Part shown: positions 7,930 through 14,999 of the stretch, in pieces
Layout of the letters: each line of letters opens with the position of its first letter
Position numbering within the stretch: position 1 is the first letter of the stretch
Assembly: GCA_964385465.1 (NCBI GenBank)
Contig: CAYLPJ010000013.1
Location: forward strand, 1 to 64,000
Direction of reading: 5' to 3'
Length of the DNA: 64,000 bases
Origin: CAYLPJ01 sp964385465
Lineage (GTDB): Bacteria; Planctomycetota; Phycisphaerae; SM23-33
Position numbers and translations under genes: made by a program
The notes under the pieces: model-generated
What the model saw: the letters and a program-made list of their open reading frames with translations, nothing else
Told to the model about the DNA's origin: nothing
The model's database searches: none

Positions 7930-9285
7930 ATGACGACCGATGGCACGACCTTGCCGACCGGCGGATCGACCCCCAAGCTCCTGGGCGTGCGGCTCAGCGT
8001 GATGATGTTCCTCCAGTACGCCGTCTGGGGCATCTGGCTGCCGGTGCTGAACATGTACCTCGGCGGGCATCCGGACATGGGGGGGCTGGGCTTCACGCCG
8101 ACGCAGATCGGCTGGCTGTACGCCATCCCCGCGTTCATCGGCGCGATCTCCGCACCGTTCATCGCCGGGCAGATCGCCGACCGCTACTTCTCGACCGAGC
8201 GATCCCTTGCGGTCCTTCTGGCCGCCGGCGGGGCGCTGTGGATCGCCGTCTCCTACGCCACCGACTTCTGGACCTGGATGGTCCTGCTGACGCTCTCGAG
8301 CGTCGCCTACGTGCCCACCATCGCCCTGAGCAACTCCCTGGCGTTCGCCAACCTCGACGACGTCAGCAACCGCTTCCCGCGCATCCGCGTGTGGGGGACC
8401 ATCGGCTGGATCGTCGCCAGTTGGGTCTTCGCCTGGTTCTGGCTGGTCATCCGCGGCCGCTTCGTCCCGTACCCGCCGTTCTTCGTCAACGTCGAGGACC
8501 TGACCGCCGCCGAGCGGATCCTCATGACCTCCCAGGTCGGCCATGCCATGGTCGTCTCCGGCGTGGTGTCCATCGCCTACGGGCTGTACGCCCTGCTGCT
8601 GCCCCACACGCCGCCGAAGCGCGACGCCGTCGAGAAGCTCGCGTTCTGGAAGGCGATGAAGCTCTTCCGCCACAGCTCGTTCCTCATCCTGATGCTCGCC
8701 GGGCTGATCATCGCCAGCATCCACAACCTCTACTTCGCCCACACCGCGTCCTTCCTCAAGGGCCTCGGGCTGGGTGAGGAATACGTTCCGGCCGCGATGA
8801 GCGTCGGGCAGATCGGCGAGATCGTGTTCATGGTCTTCCTGGGCTTCCTGCTGAAGCGGCTGGGCTTCCGGTGGGTCCTGGCCATCGGGGCTCTGGCGTA
8901 CGTGATCCGCTTCGCGGCGTTCGGCACGGAGGACCTCGGGCTCGGCGTGATCATCGCCAGCCAGGCGTTGCACGGCGTGTGCTTCGCCTGCTACTACGCC
9001 ACGGCGTTCATCTACGTCGATCGCATCGCCGAGAGCGACGTCCGCCACTCGGCCCAGACGGTGGTGGGCATCATCATCGGCGCCGGGCCGCTGCTCAGCG
9101 GCTGGCTGAACCAACTGCTCGCAGGCTGGTACACGCACACCGTCGGCGGCGACGAGAAGCTGATGTTCAGCCCGTACTGGTACGCTGTCGCCGCCATCGG
9201 CGGAATCGCCGCGCTGATGCTCGCCGTCTTCTTCCGCGACCAGACCAAGGACAAGGGCGAACCCGCCCTGCCGACCGAAAGCTGA
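7930..9285 (+). CDS. MFS transporter of the nucleoside:H+ symporter-like type
   Basis: The 451-residue integral membrane protein has about twelve hydrophobic segments. Its opening (RLSVMMFLQYAVWGIWLPVL) and the segment with FPRIRVWGTIGWIVASW match the NupG/XapB-like branch of the major facilitator superfamily, where the R.WG..GWI motif after TM4 is characteristic. A cytoplasmic loop of about 30 residues separates the two six-helix halves. Family members import nucleosides by proton symport. In planctomycete sugar clusters relatives often sit beside Gfo/Idh/MocA oxidoreductases, as here, so a sugar or glycoside substrate is plausible but unproven. The oxidoreductase gene follows 107 bases downstream on the same strand, likely cotranscribed. 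No strong Shine-Dalgarno precedes ATG 7930. Confidence 0.82.
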   Translation: MTTDGTTLPTGGSTPKLLGVRLSVMMFLQYAVWGIWLPVLNMYLGGHPDMGGLGFTPTQIGWLYAIPAFIGAISAPFIAGQIADRYFSTERSLAVLLAAGGALWIAVSYATDFWTWMVLLTLSSVAYVPTIALSNSLAFANLDDVSNRFPRIRVWGTIGWIVASWVFAWFWLVIRGRFVPYPPFFVNVEDLTAAERILMTSQVGHAMVVSGVVSIAYGLYALLLPHTPPKRDAVEKLAFWKAMKLFRHSSFLILMLAGLIIASIHNLYFAHTASFLKGLGLGEEYVPAAMSVGQIGEIVFMVFLGFLLKRLGFRWVLAIGALAYVIRFAAFGTEDLGLGVIIASQALHGVCFACYYATAFIYVDRIAESDVRHSAQTVVGIIIGAGPLLSGWLNQLLAGWYTHTVGGDEKLMFSPYWYAVAAIGGIAALMLAVFFRDQTKDKGEPALPTES

Positions 9286-9303
9286 CGCCGGGCCGAGAGA
9301 GAG

Positions 9304-9354
9304 GCAAGGGATACGTCCTCTCCTGCCGTGCATGGGCCTTCCGCTATCCCTTGC
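9304..9354. promoter_or_regulatory. 10-bp inverted repeat between transporter and oxidoreductase genes
   Basis: gcaagggata (9304-9313) is exactly inverted as tatcccttgc (9345-9354) with a 31-base spacer. The right arm ends 38 bases before the oxidoreductase start. It may be an operator or a long stem-loop controlling the second gene; I see no family that names it. Confidence 0.3.
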
Positions 9355-9392
9355 TGACCCGGTCCCTGCTTACCCCGAAGGAAACGCCACCG

Positions 9393-10469
9393 ATGCCGAA
9401 GTACAAACTCGCCGGGATCAACTTCGAGCACTTCCACATGGGCGACAACCTGCGGATCGTCCACGAGCACCCCGATGTCGAGATCGTCGGCATCTGCGAC
9501 GTCCAGCCGGACCGCATGGCCGACGCCAGGCGGGACTTCGACATCCCCGACGACCGTGTCTTCACCGACCCGGCCGAGTGCATCGAGAAGACCGCCCCGG
9601 ACATCGTGCAGATGTGCCCGGCGACGGCGGGGCGGGTCGAGCTGGTCGAGACCGTCGCGAAGCTCGGCGTGCACGTGATCATCGAGAAGCCCTTCGCCGC
9701 CACGCTGGCCGAGGCCGACCGCATGACCGAGGCGATGGCGGCCGGGGGCAAGCTGTTCGTGATCAACTGGCCGCTGACGTGGAGCCCGCCGCACCGGACG
9801 GTCAAGCGCCTGATCGACGAGGGGGCGATCGGGGAGCCGATCGAGGTGCACTACTACAACGGCAACCGCGGGCCGCTGTACCACACGCACGACAAGATCG
9901 AGCGGACCGAGGCGGAGGTCGCGGCCGAGAAGCCCCACTCGTGGTTCTACAAGCGGGAGCTGGGGGGCGGGTCCCTGCTGGACTACCTCGGCTACGGGAC
10001 GACGTTCGGCACGTGGTTCATGAACGGCCGGGCGCCCGTCGAGGTCTTCTGCATGACCGACGACCCGCCGGGGCTGGAGGTCGACGAGCACAGCGTCACG
10101 GTCGCCCGCTACGAGACCGGGCTGAGCAAGTTCGAGACGCGATGGGGCACGTTCACCGACCCGTGGACGCACCAGCCGCAGCCCAAGTGCGGCTTCGTGG
10201 TGGTGGGGCGCGAGGGCACGCTGAGCGTGTACGGCCACGCGGACCACGTTCGGATGCAGACCCGCGACTGCCCCCAAGGCCGCGACGTCCCCGCCGATGC
10301 GCCGCACCCCCCGCTGACCAGCACGATCGCGAACGTGGTGGCCCACCTGGACGAGGGCACGCCGTTGGAGGAGCCCCTGCTGCCGCCGATGAGTCGCATC
10401 GGCCAGCAGATCATCGACACCGCCGTCCTCAGCGCCCGCCAGAAGCGCCCCATGCCGCTTGTGGGGTGA
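9393..10469 (+). CDS. Gfo/Idh/MocA family oxidoreductase
   Basis: The 358-residue protein begins at ATG 9393, preceded by gaagga at 9377-9382; the open frame upstream of this ATG overlaps the transporter gene and is not coding. The N-terminal Rossmann half binds NAD(P) (VEIVGICDVQPDR around the second strand). The family's conserved EKP catalytic-site motif is present in VHVIIEKPFAATLAEAD. The C-terminal alpha/beta half has the GGGSLLDYLGYG segment that usually contributes to the sugar site. The first glycine motif is unusual: the N-terminus reads AGINFEHFHMGDN instead of GxGxxG, pointing to a subfamily with modified cofactor binding. Such enzymes oxidise, reduce or epimerise sugars and inositols. 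Lying directly behind the transporter, it probably processes the imported compound. The substrate cannot be assigned. Confidence 0.85.
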   Translation: MPKYKLAGINFEHFHMGDNLRIVHEHPDVEIVGICDVQPDRMADARRDFDIPDDRVFTDPAECIEKTAPDIVQMCPATAGRVELVETVAKLGVHVIIEKPFAATLAEADRMTEAMAAGGKLFVINWPLTWSPPHRTVKRLIDEGAIGEPIEVHYYNGNRGPLYHTHDKIERTEAEVAAEKPHSWFYKRELGGGSLLDYLGYGTTFGTWFMNGRAPVEVFCMTDDPPGLEVDEHSVTVARYETGLSKFETRWGTFTDPWTHQPQPKCGFVVVGREGTLSVYGHADHVRMQTRDCPQGRDVPADAPHPPLTSTIANVVAHLDEGTPLEEPLLPPMSRIGQQIIDTAVLSARQKRPMPLVG

Positions 10470-10629
10470 AGCGCCGGCGCGGACGGCGGATTCCAGATCT
10501 CAGATCGCAAGCGGCAGATGGGGTTGGCAGGCCCGTCGTCTGGGCGCGGTCTTCCCTTTGCCCTCTGTTCTCCGGGCCCTGCTGTGCGAGTTCCGGTTCC
10601 GGGGTGGGACCCGGTCGATCCGGGCCGCG

Positions 10630-11745
10630 TTATTGCGGCTCGGTCGCGCGGCAGGTGTCGAAGAGGCGGCGGGCGTTGGCCTCGATGTCGATGTTGTAGA
10701 CCTCCCGGTTGGCGGCGACGGTGTCGGCCAGCCAGTCCTCGGGGAACGCGTCCGGCCCGGCCAGCGCGCCCACCAGCGCTCCGGCCACGCCGGCGGTGCA
10801 GTCGACGTCCCGTATCCCGACCAGCCTGCCCTGCTCGTCGACGTCCCGGTCGTTGGCGGCAAGGATGATCGTCTGGACGGGGTCGCCGCCGGCATACCAC
10901 GCGGCGGCGACGGGCACGCCGAGCACGTCGATGGGGTCGAACGGGTGCAGCCCGGCGACCTCGCGGGCGAGGGCGTCGATGAGCTGGCGGTCGTCGTCGG
11001 CCTCGTCGGCGACCTCGATCAGCCGCTCGACGCGCTCGGTCATGATCCGCTTGCCGTAGCCCAGCGGGTCGGTCCGCAGGCCGATCTCGATCATCTCCCG
11101 CGCGTCGGCCTGGCCCCCGGCGGCCGAGGCGACCATGGCGGCCAGCATGGCGGTGGCATCCCGCCCGTAGCCGACGTCGTAGTAGGCCAGCTCGAAGGCG
11201 TGGCGGTAGGCCGCCTCCGGCTCGTCGGGGTGCAGCAGGCCCACGAACGCCAGCGAGATCAGGCCGATCAGCGACGGTCGGCCGTTGCCGGCCGCGCGGA
11301 CCACCCACCCGGGCGTGCCCGAGGGCGTGGCGGTCATGCCCAGGTACGCGCACGCCCGTTCGCAGATGCGGCGGAACTGCCTCTCGGCCAACTCCCCGTG
11401 GCGGGGATCGTAGAACAGCTCGCGGTCGCGGTAGCGCTCCATCTGCTCGATGGCCAGCAACTGGGAGTTGACGAACCCGCCGTTGCGGCAGACGCAGTCG
11501 ACGAACAGGTGGTTCAGCCGCGTGTCGTCCGTCGCCGTGCCTCGCGGCGGGCAGGGCTCCCACAGCCCCAGCGGGTGGGTGGTGTGGTGCTCGTCGGAGA
11601 AGGGCAGCAGGTCGTCGACCCAGTCTCCGCCGGTGATGGCCTCGACGTCGGCGGCGCTGCGGAACTCGACGACCGCCCCCAGCGAGTCCCCCACAGCGCT
11701 GCCGACCATGCAGCCAAGAATGCGGTTCAGATACGGATCAACCAA
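10630..11745 (-). CDS. ADP-ribosylglycohydrolase (ARH) family protein
   Basis: The 371-residue product shows the ARH fold landmarks. An N-terminal helix GSAVGDSLGAVVEF is followed by the metal-binding GTATDDTRLN (TDDT-type), and the C-terminal metal site has DVDCTAGVAGALVGALAG, corresponding to the usual DxDTxxxxxG. Two magnesium ions bound by these acidic residues hydrolyse ADP-ribose linkages in DraG and ARH relatives; many bacterial members act on other ADP-ribosyl substrates or are uncharacterised. The start is taken as TTG 11745 because an aaggag box lies 8 bases upstream and the residues before the next Met fit the family. ATG 11709 would cut into the first motif. It is convergent with the oxidoreductase gene. 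The 237 bases between this start and the phosphatase gene show no gene. Confidence 0.85.
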   Translation of the reverse strand: MVDPYLNRILGCMVGSAVGDSLGAVVEFRSAADVEAITGGDWVDDLLPFSDEHHTTHPLGLWEPCPPRGTATDDTRLNHLFVDCVCRNGGFVNSQLLAIEQMERYRDRELFYDPRHGELAERQFRRICERACAYLGMTATPSGTPGWVVRAAGNGRPSLIGLISLAFVGLLHPDEPEAAYRHAFELAYYDVGYGRDATAMLAAMVASAAGGQADAREMIEIGLRTDPLGYGKRIMTERVERLIEVADEADDDRQLIDALAREVAGLHPFDPIDVLGVPVAAAWYAGGDPVQTIILAANDRDVDEQGRLVGIRDVDCTAGVAGALVGALAGPDAFPEDWLADTVAANREVYNIDIEANARRLFDTCRATEPQ

Positions 11746-11753
11746 GGCTCCGG

Positions 11754-11759
11754 CTCCTT
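11754..11759 (-). promoter_or_regulatory. Ribosome binding site supporting a TTG start
   Basis: On the minus strand this reads aaggag, 8 bases before TTG 11745. No comparable box precedes the first internal ATG, so it decides the start of the ARH-family gene. Confidence 0.6.
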
Positions 11760-11982
11760 CACCAAGAGAGTAGCGGGGATGAATGGGATGGGGGAAGGCC
11801 TTTCCCTATCGCGGATCTCAGAGCGTGGAGCTCAGACTACAGGCTCCGTTCTCGCGTCCCGCAGCGGGGCCTCCGGCCGCTTCACCTGGGACCCGCAACC
11901 CGCACTACGCGCCGCGACCAGGATCTCCCGCATCCCTTGCATCCCTGCCAGCTCCTCCTGCCGCATCAGCGTTTCGTCGCGT

Positions 11983-12468
11983 TCATCCCTGTTGACCTTC
12001 GCAGGACGCGCCAAGCGACTCGGGGGTGATCATCCAGGCGACCTGCCAGGCGTCGTCGTCGCGCTGGAGGCAGACGACGCCGCCCTTGCTGAAGGCGACG
12101 GGGGCGGCCGAGGCCTTGCCGGCGATCAGCTTGCCCGCCAGGCGGGCCATGAACGGCATGTGCCCGACGAGCAGGAGGTCGCCACCGGCCTTGCCGATAG
12201 CCTTCGCGACCGGGCCGGGTTTGGCGTCGGGGGCCATGTCGTCCCGGACGGTGACGCCGCCGTCGACGGTCATCGCCGCGGCGAGGGTCTCGGCGGTCTG
12301 GGCCGCCCGCGTCTTGCCGCTGTGCCAGAGCTCCTTGACGCGCATGTCGAGCCCGCGGAGGTGCTCGGCGATCTTCTCGGCGTCGCGGCGCCCCCGGTCT
12401 GTCAGCGGCCGGTCGGGGTCTTCGTCCTTCGGCTTCGCATCGGCGTGCTGGACAAGAAATGCTCTCAT
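11983..12468 (-). CDS. SixA-like phosphohistidine phosphatase (histidine phosphatase superfamily)
   Basis: The 161-residue cytosolic protein has the histidine phosphatase layout. It begins MRAFLVQHADA with His8 as the phospho-acceptor, then DPDRPLTDRGRRDAEKIA, WHSGKTRAAQTAE, and the second catalytic His in LLVGHMPFMARL. SixA removes phosphate from histidines of phosphorelay or PTS proteins. The usual RHG triad is QHA here, so the phosphate-binding Arg before the catalytic His is replaced by Gln; some SixA-like proteins share this variant. ATG 12468 follows a ggaga box. A longer open frame upstream is a shadow of the opposite-strand ThuA gene. It is divergent from that gene across 144 bases, which must hold both promoters. 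Confidence 0.82.
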   Translation of the reverse strand: MRAFLVQHADAKPKDEDPDRPLTDRGRRDAEKIAEHLRGLDMRVKELWHSGKTRAAQTAETLAAAMTVDGGVTVRDDMAPDAKPGPVAKAIGKAGGDLLLVGHMPFMARLAGKLIAGKASAAPVAFSKGGVVCLQRDDDAWQVAWMITPESLGASCEGQQG

Positions 12469-12612
12469 CGCAAGGTCTCCCGAACAGGTAGCGCCGTACC
12501 GTACGCATGAATTGTAGACACGCGCCGGCGGCGCGTCCACCTCGACCGGCGAAGGCTTTCCCCCGCGCCCGCTTTCGGGTATGTAAGGCGCCACACGACC
12601 AGGGAGAACACC

Positions 12613-13344
12613 ATGGCCCGCATTCGCACGCTGTTGCTGACCGGGACGAACAACCACGACTGGACCCGCAGCTCGCCGTTCTGCCGCGACCTGCTGGAAG
12701 GCACCGGACGGTTCGATGTCGAGGTCACCGAGACCCCCGCGGCCGTCCTGGCCGACGCCGAGGCGATCGCCGGCGTGCAACTGTTCTTCTTCGACTGGAA
12801 CGAGAAGGGCGAGAACGTCGGCGCGACGGCGCGGGCGAACTTCGAGGACGCCGTCCGCAACGGCGCGGGCGTGTGCATCCTCCATGCCGCCGACAACGGC
12901 TTCCGCGGCTGGCGGGGGCTGGAGGAGATGGTCGGGCTGATGTGGCGCGACGGCACGGGGCACGGGGCGTACCAGCCGCTGGAGGTCAAGATCGTCGACC
13001 GCGAGCACCCGATTACCCGCGGGCAGGAGGACTTCTCCACCTGGGACGAGCTGTACCACCGCCTCGTGCACCTCCACGACGCCGACGTCCGCGTGCTCGC
13101 CACCGCCTACTCCGATCCGGAGAAGGGCGGCACAGGAAACGACGAGCCGGTGATGATCGTCTCCCAGTGGGGCGGCGGGCGGATCTACCACCACGTGCTC
13201 GGGCACGTCTGGCGGCCGGGGCCTGAAGGCGACAACCCCGGCGCGGCGATGCGGTCGTTCGAGAACGAGGGCTTCCAGCGGACGCTGCTCCGCGGCTGCG
13301 AGTGGGCGGCCACGGGCGAGGCGACGCTGCTGGAGCGGGACTGA
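12613..13344 (+). CDS. ThuA-like domain protein
   Basis: The 243-residue protein fits the ThuA family, which has a class I glutamine-amidotransferase-like fold without the catalytic Cys triad. Features include TLLLTGTNNHDW at the start, then GVQLFFFDWNEKG, the GVCILHAADNGFRGW block (the ILH.A..... W motif of ThuA), DREHPITRG, and GGGRIYHHVLGHVW near the end. ThuA proteins are linked to trehalose and other disaccharide use and usually occur beside Gfo/Idh/MocA enzymes; one follows 193 bases downstream here. The start ATG 12613 has agggagaa just upstream. No signal peptide is present, so it acts in the cytosol. The biochemical role of the family remains unsettled. Confidence 0.85.
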   Translation: MARIRTLLLTGTNNHDWTRSSPFCRDLLEGTGRFDVEVTETPAAVLADAEAIAGVQLFFFDWNEKGENVGATARANFEDAVRNGAGVCILHAADNGFRGWRGLEEMVGLMWRDGTGHGAYQPLEVKIVDREHPITRGQEDFSTWDELYHRLVHLHDADVRVLATAYSDPEKGGTGNDEPVMIVSQWGGGRIYHHVLGHVWRPGPEGDNPGAAMRSFENEGFQRTLLRGCEWAATGEATLLERD

Positions 13345-13537
13345 CCCCGCGGCGACGAAGCGGCCCCAGACAAGTCATGTTGCGTTCCTGCTGGTCCCCG
13401 GCCCGCCCGGCGGCGTTGGCCTGCATCGGCGATGCGACGGCATCGCCCGCTTCGGCCGCCTTGCCGGACGAGCCGGGTCCGGCGCAGGAACCGCAACGGA
13501 CTCATTTGAGACTGCTTAGAGGAAAGGCGGTGCCGAC

Positions 13538-14581
13538 ATGGCGAAACTCAAGGCGGGCCTCATCGGGGCCGGGTCCATCGCGGGGATGTCCTACGGCGAG
13601 CCGGGCGACGACGCGCCCTACAACCACGCCGGCGGGCTGGCGCGCTGCGAGCGCGTCGAGCTGGTGGCCGTCGCCGACCTCCAGCCCGAGCAGCAAGAGG
13701 CCTTCCGCCGCAAGTGGGCCCCCACCTTCCCCGACCTGCGGTACTACGACAGCGGTGCGGAGATGCTCGAGGCCGAGGCGTTCGATATCGTCGGCGTCTG
13801 CGTCCGCGGGCCGGACCACTTCGCGGTGATGGAGGAGACCCTCGCCGCCGCCCCGCGTGCGATCTTCCTGGAGAAGCCGCCGACCTCCTCGCTGGAGCAG
13901 ATGGACGCCCTGCTCGGCGAGGCCGGACGCCGGGAGATCGGCATCACCGTCAGCTACACGCGGCACTGGTCGCCGAAGGTGATGCGCATGGCCGAGCTGG
14001 TCGCCGAGGGGCTGATCGGCGAGGTCAGGACGGTGGTCGGCTACGTCGGGGGCAACGTGCTGTCGTTCGCCAGCCACGTGACCGACCAGATCTGCCAGTT
14101 CGCCGGTTACTGTCCGCGTGCCGTCTTCGCCCGCGGTCGCGTGCCGGAGCTTCCCGCCGAGGCGCCGGCCGGCTACGAGCCGGAGCCGACGCTGGACGCG
14201 ATGCAGATCGAGTTCGACAACGGCGTGGTGGGGATGCAGGTCGGGCAGATCGGCCAGGGGCGCGGCGGGTTTCACTGCGAGGTGCTCGGCACCGAGGGGC
14301 TGGTGCGGTCGGGCATCTACATCGACCCGGAGGCGTTCGACGCCTCCGGCGAGCCGATCGACCTGTCCGCCCGGGGCTTCCCGCCGCAGCGCAGCCCGTT
14401 CACGGTGGCCTACGACCAGATCGCCGCCGGGCTCGAAGGCGGCCCGCCGCCGGCTTGCACCGACGAGCGGTTCGCCATCGTCCACGAGATCGGCTTTGCC
14501 GCCGTCGAGAGCATCCTCAGCGACCGCCGCATCGAGCTGCCCAACAGCCACCGCAGCCGCCTGATCTTCGCCAACGGGTGA
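13538..14581 (+). CDS. Gfo/Idh/MocA family oxidoreductase (second copy)
   Basis: The 347-residue protein has a canonical N-terminal NAD(P)-binding motif, GLIGAGSIAG (residues 7-16), an acidic end of strand 2 (VAVADLQPEQ) and the conserved EKPPTSSLEQMD with the family's catalytic-site Lys. The C-terminal half contains SYTRHWSPKV and a beta sheet with GVVGMQVGQIGQG. It is not a close copy of the oxidoreductase at 9393, which lacks the glycine motif. ATG 13538 is preceded by agaggaaagg. It probably forms a unit with the ThuA gene upstream, a common pairing, and would oxidise or reduce a sugar-derived substrate. The 418 bases after its stop contain only a pseudogene. Confidence 0.88.
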   Translation: MAKLKAGLIGAGSIAGMSYGEPGDDAPYNHAGGLARCERVELVAVADLQPEQQEAFRRKWAPTFPDLRYYDSGAEMLEAEAFDIVGVCVRGPDHFAVMEETLAAAPRAIFLEKPPTSSLEQMDALLGEAGRREIGITVSYTRHWSPKVMRMAELVAEGLIGEVRTVVGYVGGNVLSFASHVTDQICQFAGYCPRAVFARGRVPELPAEAPAGYEPEPTLDAMQIEFDNGVVGMQVGQIGQGRGGFHCEVLGTEGLVRSGIYIDPEAFDASGEPIDLSARGFPPQRSPFTVAYDQIAAGLEGGPPPACTDERFAIVHEIGFAAVESILSDRRIELPNSHRSRLIFANG

Positions 14582-14594
14582 CCCGCGCGAACGC

Positions 14595-14880
14595 CGCCAG
14601 CTCAGCACGGTCATGCCCGGCGGGTGCAGCTCTCGTCCCCGCCGTCGACCAGCAAGGCCGGGGCGTCCGTCTGCCCCGCAAGGTCCCGCCACCACGCCAG
14701 GCTATCGAGGAAGTCGCCGGAGAGCGTCTGCCCGGACTTGGCCAGAAAGCCGGCCTCCGGCCCGCCCAGCCAGCGGCGGGCGGTGGTGTGGGTGATTCCC
14801 GCGTCGGCCGCGACGGCCGGGAGGCGCAGCAACTGCCTCGTCCGCGCCCCGCGGAGGGCCTTCGAGGTGTCGGTTGGTGT
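14595..14880 (-). pseudogene. Remnant of an AAA/DUF4143 ATPase gene with internal deletion
   Basis: On the minus strand the frame reads RTRQLLRLPAVAADAG then ITHTTARRWLGGPEAGFL. This matches the winged-helix part of DUF4143-type AAA ATPases (typical wording: SALAADAGISHTTARRWLSVLEA). It passes directly into AKSGQTLSGDFLDSLAWW and LLVDGGDESCTRRA, which match the extreme C-terminus of the same family (EIKSG...L..W..L.....LVYGGD...R). The roughly hundred residues that normally separate these parts are missing, as is the whole ATPase half. After CTRRA the frame stops, while the expected GMTVLSW ending continues in another frame. So it is both deleted and frameshifted. The rest of 14582-14999 shows nothing else. 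Confidence 0.6.
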
Positions 14881-14999
14881 AGCCCATGGCCCTGCAAACT
14901 GAACACTGAGAATTCAATCTGCAGGAGCGGTTTCGCCGGAAGGCGGGCGGGCGATGGTCGCTCGCAGCGCGGTCCGCGGGGCTGCGCGTCCTCGCGATG

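Noticed and set aside
4968..8162. 1,064-codon minus-strand frame opposite the GH38-like gene
   Set aside because: The sense strand encodes a clear glycosidase with Tat signal; the antisense translation is Arg/Ala/Pro low complexity.
12469..13206. Upstream extension of the SixA-like frame
   Set aside because: It is antisense to the ThuA gene and lacks any phosphatase features; the family starts at MRAFLVQH.
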